Below, piece by piece: positions 21,783 to 32,993 of a stretch of 64,000 bases of DNA. Under the pieces are notes generated by a model, which ran no database searches, was not told the origin of the DNA, and saw nothing but the letters and a program-made list of their open reading frames with translations. The translations under genes and the position numbers were made by a program. Source of the stretch: Piper betle (taxonomy: Eukaryota > Streptophyta > Magnoliopsida > Piperales > Piperaceae); the NCBI GenBank assembly GCA_033002965.1, contig JAURVB010009669.1:26290-90289 (forward strand). Direction: 5' to 3'. Position 1 is the stretch's first letter. Each line of letters begins with the position of its first letter.

Positions 21783-24700
21783 AAAAACAGAAGGCTTAGA
21801 AAGAACAAAGAAGTTTGGATCCGCAAACGTATGCTTAAGTAGCTCCTTTGCAAAGCACTACAAAATGAAGAGGAGTGTAATACAATAGAGAGTTGTATGT
21901 TGTATTAGGAAAGGATAATATTCTCTTCCAATTAATTTGATCGTAAGTACGATAATTTACTTATTGGCCATATCCAAAATGGATGTGTTGGAACCTCAAT
22001 AAATACTGAGAGATGGGTTGGTAGTGCGTAACTGTTTTACAAGTTTAGGGGAGCATTGAAAATTATCTCACGTCAAAAATAAATACGTGTTAGGACCTTG
22101 ATTATAAGAAGTGGGCTAGTTTAGTGGTTAGCTAGTCACTTTGAATAAAACTCAAATCTTCTCGACAAGTTTTTCTTTTTAATTTCTCAAACCTCTAGTT
22201 CCCAATTATGTTTTCAAATACAAATTATATTTATGACTTGAAATTAGAATTTGGGAAACCTCTAGTTCCCACTTTTGTTTTCAAATACAAATTATGTTTA
22301 TGACTTGAAATTAGAGTTTGCTTTAATAATAGTGCCCATTGTCAAACTAATATTTAGTTCTGAGTTGAGACTCATGATTACAGAAAATGTGTTAAAAGTA
22401 AGCCTAATTTGATACGAACCAAATCTACTTTGACGCCCTGTGTCCAATTGCCCTTCAACTAAATTTGGTAAAAATTCTCAAAAGGATCTAATATTGAAAA
22501 ATTATTAAAATAATGTACTTTTCTATACACCGTAGGAGATCTAGACTCAATTTGATATTGCATTTAATTAGTCAAGTAGATTCTTCTTCATTGCAGTAAA
22601 AAAGGTTTCTCCATGCTTAAAAAATGGCGAGGAGAAAATTAAGTATTCTCCACGCCAATTTTTGCAACGGAGAAAAACCCTAAAAATTTTTATATTTGGA
22701 AATTTTTGAACTTTTCTTCACACTAAACAACATGGAGAAACTTTTCTCCACCTAATTTTTTTCCACTCCACTCTTCTCACTTTAAGACTTGAGAACCTTT
22801 TTAGCATGGAAAAGGTAAGAAAATTAACAAATATTCACCTTTAATATCTCCAAATATAAATAGAAATTTAGAATTTTTATCAACGTTTAAAGTTGTTTAG
22901 ACAATATTGAGAAAAAGTCATTTTTTTATTATGATTAAATCATCATATATAATTCTAAAATTTTTGTCCTAAGTGTATAAACTCTTGAATCTTTCTCAAT
23001 TAGAAGATTCTAGAGATGGCTTCAATAAGAAGATTATAGGAACTAGGGTCCTTTAATATAGAAGAATCCTAAATATAGCTCTTTGAATTTTTATGTTGAA
23101 GTAAAGTTCATGAATTGAGACTTTCTAGTTGCGAACCAGTCATCTAAAATCCCGTAGTGCGTTATTTGTATTTTATATTTTATAAAAATGTTCCTTATGC
23201 AAACAAGTTATCTTGTTATGGCTACTTGTAACCTGTTATAATATTATCTATTTATATTATTATAAAATTCACCTTCAACCCTTCCTACACTATCTAAAAA
23301 ATTTTCATCCCTCGAGCACCAAATATCATGCCCCGCCAAAAGTCTTATGTCGTCCATGGATAACAAACATGCACGTGAATCAAGCAACCAATTAAGACTG
23401 GACCTTGGACTTTCCGACTTCACCACGCAATCCATCAGTTTTCATATATAAATGTACCATCTGGCATGGCAAAATTTCCTTCTATCTTTGGTGACTAGCC
23501 CCTCCTGTAATGGGCACAATCAATGGCGTATTCATTGAACTTGAACTTGTACAAACTGCTTGATATGAAAACAGCCACGGAAACTCTAGGAAGAAAGCCG
23601 AAACCCACTGGAAAAACAAGGGGCTGGGAAGTGACAGTGATGAATATGGACGAATTTCGACAGTCAAATTAGTTTCCTCGTTCATCTGCCATGTAGCTCA
23701 GTCCGGTGACGATGAATTTTTGCTATCGAAATAATACAACACTTGCAGCCAATCAATTCCCTCACACACAGGTAAGATGATCAAATTGACGTTGAGCCGG
23801 CACCATTTTTGTGCACTTCGATTCATCTCGTGAGGCTCATAGTATTCTTTTAAAACAAGGAAAACCCCACGCCGCCTTGTGCACAAATATTTTTGGAGCC
23901 GCTTGAAAGATTACATGCATGTGGATTGTTGAATACGGGCCAAGAAGTTGCCGAGCTGCTCGATCTTTCTAAGTAAGAATTAGCATTGTGAAAACAAGGT
24001 GCCACCTCAAGTAGCCCTGCATGAAGTTTGTACACATGCATGAAAGACTTCAAAATAAAAAAATATCAATCATTAATATCTTCGATTAGAATATGATGGC
24101 TTCTATCAACGATGGTGACACCAGATGACGTTTTTTTGCAATATATTAGCAGGTTTCTTCTAACCTTGGCCGACCGGAGCTTGCTAAGGTCAAGGACTCT
24201 ATTCATAACACGCCCCCCTGCCTATCCTCCTACTTCTGCAAGCTTCTCAATTAGCTCAGAAGCAACCAGTTAATGATACCCTGGGAGTAGGAAGATTCCA
24301 GCGAGGTCGATGATTTGGGTTGGTGTACAGTGTCTCCTAATATGTATACGTGACTGTGCTGCATGGGAACAAACAGAACTGCACCGATGCTGGGTTAATT
24401 TAAGGCTGGAACGTTGACTGTAGAGTTCAAGTTCCCACTTTGATGTAAAAAAAAAGAGTTCGTACTTCTCAGTGTCTCATAAAAAATTGAAAGATCACAT
24501 TTTTTTAAAAAAGATTGGAATGCCCAATTCGGGCCCCTGTAGTTTGCCAACTTGAGAGGGGCTATGACACTGGCCAAGGTTAGAAAATACAAAGCAATTC
24601 AACTTATTGACAACAGTTTAACGTCCAGGTAGACTGCGTCGAACATTTCCAAAAAGAGACGGAGTCTGTCAATCCATGGGAATAGCAGAGTCCATAGAAT

Positions 24701-25613
24701 AGAAGCATAAGTTTCCCACTGATAAAATTCTTGCACTGACTACAACCAACCAATCTTCCTTTCTTGGCGGTGTTTCCTTTGAGACATGACCACTAAGACT
24801 TTCAAGCTCAGAATGGGTAGCTGACTCTCTTTTCCCTGAACCGTTATCAGCATATATGAAATAATATAACTAGATCCATCGTTAAATGTTTAGATTAGAA
24901 TAAAAGCATTTTCTCATTGTTGGAAGTCGAAGCCAATGCAGTTAGCAATAATTTACTGTAGATTGCAACTTTGCTTTTCACTTGTATCGTCAAACCATCT
25001 AAATCTACTTCGGAACTGTTCAACACTAGAGTTGTGGGTGTGGGGATGCAGGGCTCTCCGAGGAATAAAATATGTAAAACTATGACATAATAATAACAAA
25101 CAATAACAGAAAATAAAAAAATAAAAAAACACAAAAAATTAATATGGATGGCAAATACCAAAAAATAAAAATAATTTTTTCTTTCCCTCTTACTCTTCAA
25201 TCAATAAGTCTGATTCAATAACAGAAAAAAATCATTTTCCCTCACCCAAAAACTTTAGTGAACCCCTTTCTAACCTCTCCCTAATCACTATTAGATTATA
25301 ATAAGACTTATGATCAAAAAATATATAAATAGCCAAATAAAACACAAAAAACGTATTCAAAATCTGCCTCCCTTGTTATGGCTGTATCGCCGGCGGTAGG
25401 GTGCTCCAAAATTGGGCACTCAAGCACCCAAGTTCTTGAACGTCCAAGTGGGCCAGTGCACAGGCGCTCTGAACTATGCCAAGGTGTTCTGCCACTTTTC
25501 CTTCGCCCTCTTCTTCCTTTGTCCCTTCAGATCCAATAATGGGGACAAAGAAGCAAGAAACCACCTCTAATCTTGGGTTCCTTTATTTAAATTAATTATT
25601 TATAAACCACTCT
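21783..25613. other. Long intergenic stretch, no gene supported
   Basis: Many short ORFs on both strands but no recognisable protein motif, splice-consistent exon set, tRNA or rRNA. It includes the tandem duplication listed separately. Confidence 0.4.
22191..22323 (+). repeat. 67 bp tandem duplication
   Basis: Two adjacent copies of a unit beginning ACCTCTAGTTCCCA and containing TTTTCAAATACAAATTAT and TTATGACTTGAAATTAGA, with starts at 22191 and 22258. Only a few substitutions separate them. Confidence 0.85.
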
Positions 25614-26041
25614 TGTAAAACCCGCAACTCGAGTCAGGATTTTATAGTTTGAACCGATCAGTTTGACTATTAATTTTAGTCAATTAATTTTAAAACACGC
25701 GTACCGAGCCAAGGCCGGTCTTATGGTATGAACCATGAGAGTCATCTATACCCAAGTATATAATGATAACACCAATAAAATCACAACATAATAAGTTATC
25801 AGAATATATGAGAGTAAACCAGATTTTTCTTTATTTATTTTAATTAAATTATAGAATTATTTTTAAGCCAAATAACGTATTAGGATGCATTACGAGTAAT
25901 TTGGATGTGTTATTAGTTATAGAGCATGTCATTGATGTGTATTATATTTTATGAGATTTTTTCCTTATTTTTTTGGAATTTTTAAAAATTATTCCGAGTT
26001 AGTATTATTTTTGACTCTAGTCAGAGTCGAGTTAAATTACG

Positions 26042-26240
26042 AGACGACCATTTGTTTTTCTAGACGATCATTCGTTTTCTTAGACGACCATTTACTTTTC
26101 TAAACAACCATTCGTTTTCTTAGACAACCATTCATTTTTCTAAACAACTATTCGTTTTCTTAAACGACCATTCGTTTTTCTCTTACATCTATATATTTCA
26201 CACTTCTATCATTCAATCCTTAGACGACCATTCATTTTTT
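26042..26240 (+). repeat. Degenerate minisatellite inside the solo LTR
   Basis: Roughly 24 bp units of the form TAGACGACCATTCGTTTTTC, repeated seven to eight times with substitutions, followed by two copies of an ATATATTTCACACTTCTATC segment. Confidence 0.7.
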
Positions 26241-26716
26241 TGACTTCTATATATTTCACACTTCTATCATTCGGTCACTATCATCCTTCTCATTAACTTT
26301 TTTTCTTTTTCTTTTTCTTTCTTCCTTTTCCCACAATCCTCACTCGAGCATGCCATCGCCTTGTGACTGGAAGTTATTATTTGAATTTTATTTGATTTAA
26401 TTATTTAAAACTGATATCTATTAGCACAGTATGCTAGGATTGATTAATTATTATGATGAATGTTTGATTATAGTTGAAGTAACAATTTGCATGATTTAAT
26501 TAATAGTAAATGATTATTAGTGATCTAATTAAGTAAAGTAAATCTGAGCATGCTAACTGACTGCAACGTAACTTAGAAAAATATAATAAAATTTGGATGA
26601 GTAGGATGAGATATTTTTATTGATGGTTATTTGACTATTGTTAGATAATGATTACATTGTATGTGTGATGTTGATGTTGAGTTGATGCATCATTTAGTTA
26701 ACGGGCGTTAGCTTCT

Positions 26717-26855
26717 AGATTTGTGTAGGTATGGAGTAGAGATTTGTGTAGGTGTGTAGGTATGGAGTAGAGATTTGTGTAGGTGTGTAGGTATGGAGTA
26801 GAGATTTGTGTAGGTGTGTAGGTATGGAGTAGAGATTTGTGTAGGTATGGAGTAG
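26717..26855 (+). repeat. 31 bp tandem repeat inside the solo LTR
   Basis: Three near-identical 31 bp units (starting AGATTTGTGTAGGTGTGTAG) are flanked by shorter 23 bp versions lacking the internal GTGTAG duplication. The array ends at the GCTTGCCGCC block conserved in the LTR family. Confidence 0.85.
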
Positions 26856-27169
26856 GAGCTTGCCGCCTAAGCACGTGGATACGCTTGGAGCTCTACTAGG
26901 TCTGTTTAGGACTCGTCTTAATTTATTACTTTATTTTATTGCTACTCTATTGTGTTTTGTTTTATTATTTGTAGGAAGAGAGTGGTATTTTATTGGATCC
27001 CACATAACCTGAGTTATTTAAGTATGTTTTCAAAAACAATATCTACTATAAGTTGCCTTCGGGCCTATTTTATGAATCCCTATATATATATAGTTTTCAC
27101 GAAGTCGCCGACGACCATGTTACATAAGTGGGTATCGAAGAAAGTGAATGGAAAAGTGAAATGAGAGAT

Positions 27170-27316
27170 GATATTAGTTATTTTCAGTTTGATATTAGTT
27201 ATTTTCAGTTTGGTATTAGTTATTTTCAGTTTGGTATTAGTTATTTTCAGTTTGATATTAGTTATTTTCAGTTTGATATTAGTTATTTTCAGTTTGATAT
27301 TAGTTATTTTCAGTTA
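27170..27316 (+). repeat. 21 bp tandem repeat, seven copies
   Basis: Seven consecutive copies of GATATTAGTTATTTTCAGTT plus one base, with starts every 21 bp from 27170 to 27296. They are almost identical, with only GATA/GGTA variation. Because 21 is a multiple of three it keeps frames open with repeats such as DISYFQF, but there is no evidence of a gene. Confidence 0.9.
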
Positions 27317-27829
27317 TTTTCTGGAGCATTGTCATAATCTGCGGAGGAGTAGTAAGTAAAGTTGTTGCACACATGAACTTGCATGGAAATAATGAATGAA
27401 TTCTAAGCTGTGCGAATGGTGAGATTGTCTTAAACTATTCTGTGAAATGTTATGAACGTTAGCTTATGAAACGAAACTAGAATGAAAGCAAAATAAAAAT
27501 GTCATGTTTTAGAATTATATTGATATAAATATTTATTATTTTCGAACACGATTATTTTGTTTGTGCACAATAGCATATCATGGCATGCACGTAGGGTCAT
27601 TCACACATTATTTACTTGCACTACCATTTTAAAACACTGAGAAGAGATCCGGGTCGACTTAATCTAATCGAGTAGTTAAGCGAACGACTCGGTCGCCGGT
27701 GACATTTTCAGGTCGATTCATGGGTAAACTGGAATGGGGTGTTACAACTGTATTTTCGTCCTTCATAGATACGATACTTTTAAGATGTAGTAAAACACAC
27801 TTAAACTCTTAAACCTGTATAAATCATTA

Positions 27830-27981
27830 TTGTTGGTGCATAAAACCAATCACATAATGTTTCCGTGCATAAAACCAATCGCATTATGTTAACTAAGTAG
27901 TTAAATTGTTGGCGCATAAAACCAATCACATTATGTTTCCGTGCATAAAACCAATCGCATTATGCCAACTTAGTAGTTAAA
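27830..27981 (+). repeat. 76 bp tandem duplication with internal half-repeats
   Basis: Two units (starts 27830 and 27906) each contain two copies of GCATAAAACCAATC followed by ACATTATG or GCATTATG, so the motif occurs four times in 150 bp. Each unit ends in TTAGTAGTTAAA-like sequence. Confidence 0.85.
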
Positions 27982-28270
27982 ACCACAATTGTTAGGAAAT
28001 TTAATACAGACACCTAGTTGGAAAGGATGATTCAAAAAAATAATTTGCACAAACTTGTTAGTTTTGAATTAAAAAAAAAGCTTTCTTCAATACAATATTA
28101 TCGTCCTCTTATAACAAAATATTATCTGATAACTCGAATTCACTGTTATAATGGATTCTTCTCTTCTTTTGAGAGTACAGCAATAGGGAAGATCTTCAAT
28201 CTCTTGTCACACCGTAAGATTAAATCTAAACTCCATTTCAAAATTCTTTCCCAAAAATCAATAAAAAATC

Positions 28271-28760
28271 ACCATAGAAAAGATGGGGAAGAATGAAACA
28301 CAAAACGATGCGTCCAAAACTTATACGGATAAAGGTTGGTTTATAAAAAAATTACACAAAAAAACTTTGGGCTCGTATTGGTTATGGGTTGACAATGGGA
28401 GTTGAACTCGATGAGATTTAATCTCCTCTCTAAGTAGAGAGAAACTCAGCGATAGAGCGGTATAGCGGAGAGCGGTCAGCTGTGACCGGTCGTAGGTTTG
28501 TATTTTACTTAGATTTGATGAATTTTGAATTCTTTTATTTTGAATTCAGAATGCAAAGGCTTGCTTTGACCGTTATGAGAAGGTAACCCGTTGCTTATCT
28601 TTGTTTCTATTGCATTCTATCTCATCGTAGATTTGAGAATCACCGTCAATACTCGGATCCGAGTATAATCCAGGGTTCCGACAGTAGAAAAGATGGGGAA
28701 GAATGTAACCGTCCAAAACTACGGGAAAAGGTTGGTTTATAAAAAAGATTACAAAAAATA
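28271..28760 (+). repeat. Direct repeat pair flanking a roughly 330 bp insert
   Basis: A segment AGAAAAGATGGGGAAGAATG ... AAAGGTTGGTTTATAAAAAA occurs at about 28275-28360 and again at about 28685-28760. The DNA between contains a GATGAATTTTGAATTC stretch and no ORF of note. This could be an insertion with a segmental duplication. Confidence 0.55.
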
Positions 28761-30878
28761 TAACGGGGTGTATTAGGTCGCGGGTGTGCACGCTTTCGGG
28801 AAAACCAAGGCGCACGGAAGTGTGCGGCACGTTCCTTTTATAAAGCACCACTCCAACAATAATGACATCTTAACTTCATTGCGCTGTCCAACAATTTGAA
28901 TAGCAGCCAGATATTGAAGGTAATCTGTCACTACCAGGAACTCCATAAACCATAACACTGCCAATTGACAGAAACCTTCAAGAACTATCCCTCTATGCAA
29001 CTACAGCTTTTATGCTTCGCCACTGCGCGCACTAGATTTGGCAGATTAAATTCAGTAGCCTGTTTTGAGTTCGTCTGGAACATGAACAATGTTGGAGCGT
29101 TACTTCCAGTCTTCCATGAGGAATGGTGGACGGAAGTCATGCGCCTGGGGGTGGCGTGTGCGCTCCTAAGCGCAAGAGCAAGCGCAGTTCGCACCTGGGG
29201 ACAGCGCCAGACCTGGTTAATTATAAAGAAGTGTCTTTTGTTTGGTATCAATCATCCCTATCTAGGTTTTCTTATTTCTTATATTCTACCTTAATTTAAT
29301 AAAAATTTGATTGTGCACCTATTATTTGGTGATAGTAGAAAGTTTGAAGGCGGCATCATTGAGATTTTTACAGTCATATTGAGACGTCAATTTTTTGTGG
29401 TTTACTGTTTGTTTGCTATATTAATGTGAATCTGTAATTGATAATTATCTTGTTTGATTTGTCTTGTCAAAACAAGGCTGGAAGTTTGGAAATTTTGTGT
29501 TAGAATCCCAACAAACAATGTGCCCAAGTTGTAAGGACAGGAAAAAGCTTAAACCCACCTTTTGCTACCTCCACACCTTCATCAACTTTGCCAAATAATT
29601 AGATTTGGAGATTCGTACATTATTCCATCAATTTGTCCAACTATGAAACAACTCTTGCTAAAATGCAGGTCCCAAATCATCTTCTAAAATTATGAACAAG
29701 GAACAAGGGTCATATTCTACCATACAAGTATTATCAACATTCAAATTCAGAAAACAAATGATGGATCAAGGACATGTCCAAGAAAAAACAGGAGCAAAAA
29801 GTTACTATTATTCATACATAACATCATTACTTCAACTGTTTACCAGGAAAGATCCAACGAAATACAGCCTTCCCGACGAGGCATAATTTTTTTAACGTTG
29901 TCACAGCACACGATCAATTCAATAACGCTACCAAGGTATTCACCTCTAATGAAAGAAAAAACGACTTGATAAATACGTAAGAACACTGTTGTTCCATGTC
30001 ATATATAATGAAAATTTTGCGAGTTTTCGAGAACCATTAAATTAGCTCATAAATTCTGAATTATCCAAAAGAATATAAACTGGAACAGCAACAAAAGAAC
30101 CAACAAGTTTTCGGAAGTGCCAACTAAAATTTGCCTGACAAATTTCTGAAAGGTGGTCAGAACTGATTCATCATATCGATAATTCATTCTCATGTAATGT
30201 CCTACAGGCAATAAGGGCATTCAATAACCATCTTCAACTGTTGCACCAGAAAATCAAGTTCTTTCTCTTTGTTTCCATTATGTCCTTCTGCACCAAAACT
30301 GTTCTTGGTTTTTCCAAGATCACATTTTATCAGTAAGAAAATGTTGGCACCATAGCAAACATCCTGGATAATGGTACTACCAAAAACAGGTCGAGAAATG
30401 TATTCAAGCATGAAGCCGCCATCTATCCCCAAGCTTCCCTTCCTCCTCCCTCATCCTTACCAACTCACTCTATATTAATCAATCCAATCAAAAGTCTAGA
30501 CTCTAGAATTCGATTCCTTGGAGTCATTTAATTCCCCACACACTCCACCTCCAATAATCAGTTCCTGAATAATTCATGACATAGAAAGCAAGCACATTAA
30601 CTTACAGTATACGGATAAGATCCTCACAGAGGCATTGCATTTCATAGTACGCTGCTTATCAAGAGCATTACAAATATTTCTCATTTCAGAAGATGAACAA
30701 GTTAAATAGGATCAAACAATGATCAAATCTGCATCAATCACTACATCCATGAAGAAAGAATTGCAATGAAGCATTGATCACACTTTGAATTCATTCCAGG
30801 GGCATAAAATAATAATAATCTAAGAACGAAAATCACATGAATGACATTTTCCAATGAGCAAAAGAATCCTCTTTTAAA

Positions 30879-31510
30879 TCACTGAGAGCCCAAAAAGGTA
30901 AAGAGAGCCTCAACCACACCCAAGCAAGACCCGGCAATCACATCCAGCACAAAATGCCTACCAAGCAAAACCCTAGAAGCAGCCGTCGCCGCCGACCATA
31001 AAAACAGGAGCTTTACCAGCCAATCCACCGCCGCGCCGCTCCCGGGCCCCAACCCCAACTGTTCCACCGACTCCCGGACCAGCCCCGACGACAGCGACAA
31101 GAAGTAGGCGACGAAGAAGACGCGGGTGGAGTGGCCGCTGGGGAATGACCAGTGGTCGACGGCGACGACGAGGTGCATGCCCTTGTTGTAGACGGGGCGG
31201 GGGCGGCGGATGAGGAACTTGAGGAGGCCGACGAGGAGGAGGTCGAGGAGGAGACCGGCGAGGAGGAGGGCTAGGAGGCGGGCGAGGGCCGGCGAGTGGG
31301 AGGGGAGGGGGAGAAAAGGACGGCGATGGGAACCGGGAACCAGAGGAGGCCGTCGCCGGAGTATTCGAGGGCGGCGAGAACGACGCGCGGGAACGGGCGG
31401 CAGAGAGAGTGGACGCGCAGGGAGCAGGCGGCGTCGGCGGCGAGGAGGCGGCCGAGGGGGCCAGCCGCGGCGGCGTCGCCGGCGACGGTAGCCACCGGTT
31501 TGTCCGCCAT
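30879..31510 (-). CDS. Lipid phosphate phosphatase (PAP2 superfamily), LPP-beta-like
   Basis: Membrane enzyme expected to remove phosphate from phosphatidate-type lipids. It is a single exon of about 210 residues, the size of the plant LPP-beta group. All three PAP2 signature motifs are present: KFLIRRPRP (K-x6-RP, about residues 81-89), PSGH (about 105) and SRVLLGRHFVLD (SR-x5-H-x3-D, about 158-169), with hydrophobic membrane spans between them. The ATG at 31510 follows a minus-strand TATAAATA 35-45 bp upstream. The frame breaks near 31305: the N-terminus (MADKPVATV...FPVPIAVLFSP) and the rest (SPALARLL...) are in different frames, and one extra C in the C-tract there would join them. Because the rest is intact, a sequence error is likely, but a real frameshift cannot be excluded. 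Confidence 0.85.
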
Positions 31511-31545
31511 GGTTGTCCGATAGGGAAGAGAGATTGACGACGCAT

Positions 31546-31555
31546 TTATTTATAG
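31546..31555 (-). promoter_or_regulatory. TATA box of the lipid phosphatase gene
   Basis: Minus-strand CTATAAATAAA about 40 bp upstream of the ATG at 31510, implying a very short leader. Confidence 0.55.
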
Positions 31556-32993
31556 GGATGGAGTTAATGATTGTCTATTTGCACATGCCTCCTCTAAGGC
31601 CTAATTAATTGACAGTTAACAACTTTTAGCTAATCTTTCTTCAAAACTGATTTTTTTAAAGAAAAATGATTTTTTTAAAAATAATTATCTTAATAAACTT
31701 TTCCACTCCTCCACGTCTTTTTCAAATAAGGTCCACGAAAAAAATCCATTTAAAAGTTTAAAGATGAAAAAAATGATAAAAATTTCTTAAGAAATGACAA
31801 TGATATAATTAAATAATTTAAAATTTTCCTTCATATGTTTAAATGACATGGGTTAAAATTCATATTTTAGATGAACAGTTTTATAGATGAAAATTAGGAG
31901 AGCCAAATTTTGATTTTAATTAGAAATGAAATGTTATGATTCACCCTGCTATTTTTTTTATTTGACTAATCAATTCCCGGCACTCCTCGATAATGTCACA
32001 CACATAGCTTCAGCATTTTTATATTATGAATTAATTACTTTTATATAAAATTAAGTTAACAAGTTTTTGCACCCATCTTCACATCCTTCAAGAAAGAGAC
32101 AAACAACATTATTTATGTGCAACGAGATTGTTACCTTATTTATAGTGCTTCTCTAAATTATTCTAAATTATTGTGCTAGTACTATGAAATAATTGTTAAA
32201 TGTGATTATTTATTTCGAGTAACAAAAATTTATCCTCTTACATGATTAAGATGGGTAAGAAGAAATTAAGTTTGCTTTTACATGCTATATAACAACGTTG
32301 ACTTTATCCTTTGAGCATTAGCTGTTACCTTGAAGTATGCTTAATGACAGTTTTTAAAAGCCATATGAACAAATTTACTTGCCAGTTAATATGATGAGTC
32401 TTGAAGGAAGAAGAAAAGGAAATAGGAACTCTGCTGCCTGCTGGTCTCCTCACTGAGTATTTATTTGGTGGTGTGATTAGTAAAAGACAAGTACATTTCA
32501 TTTAAATACCTTAATTAGCTTGAGTTTGTTAGCCGAGCCAACCCTTTAAATATGCTTAAGAAAATTGTGATGCTCAGTTCAATTGTTAATCCAGCACGAG
32601 ATGGTTGGCCTAGTGGCAACCTTATTATGCTCCTACTTCAAATAGTCAGGATTGTGTTCATGGCAAAAATGAAGATACCCTCCAAGCAGTATACACCATT
32701 TCTTCCCTGTTTTCATTTCAGAATATTTGGTATTCGATTTTGGAGAGGGAGAAAAATCATCCATACATTGAAAATGTTCAATGAAACATCAAAATTGATA
32801 TACATACCAGGAAACAACACTACAGAAAAACTAGAACCAAACTGCATCAACCTGAACTGTAAGCATACCTATAGCTCATATGGGAAAAACCAAGGCCTGA
32901 CAAAAATTATACACAAGAATTGTTCAGCAGGAGATCAGCTACTATTCTGCTAACTACTCTAATGTGAAGATCTTTAGATTGCTTCAAGGGATG
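31556..32993. other. Intergenic, 3' side of the U-box gene
   Basis: AT-rich. A plus-strand 133-codon ORF (32552-32953) overlaps the likely 3' UTR of the U-box gene and shows no domain. Confidence 0.45.

Larger units (their letters stand above)
25614..27746 (+). mobile_element. Solo LTR, Ty3/gypsy family
   Basis: Starts TGTAAAACCCGCAACTCGAG and ends AATGGGGTGTTACA (2,133 bp, TG...CA), with flanking five-mers ACTCT and ACTGT that differ at one base, a plausible old target duplication. The start and the GCCGCCTAAG...GTTTAGGACTCGT block match the LTR at 51101, which sits directly behind gypsy integrase/chromodomain coding sequence, so the family assignment is indirect but good. No internal domain is present, as expected for a solo LTR. 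Three internal minisatellites are listed separately. Confidence 0.75.
27747..30878. other. Intergenic between solo LTR and lipid phosphatase gene
   Basis: No gene is supported. A 76-codon minus-strand ORF at 30202-30432 is unrecognised and lacks convincing exon context. Repeats inside are listed separately. Confidence 0.4.

Noticed and set aside
27128..27359. Peptide repeat DISYFQF / ILVIFSL ORFs
   Set aside because: Product of a 21 bp minisatellite inside a solo LTR, open in more than one frame.
30202..30432. 76-codon minus-strand ORF downstream of the lipid phosphatase
   Set aside because: Residue mix looks protein-like but I recognise no family and no adjoining exon.
30973..31545. 190-codon Pro/Arg-rich minus-strand ORF across the lipid phosphatase
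   Set aside because: Out-of-frame shadow in GC-rich codons. The PAP2 motifs are in the other frames.
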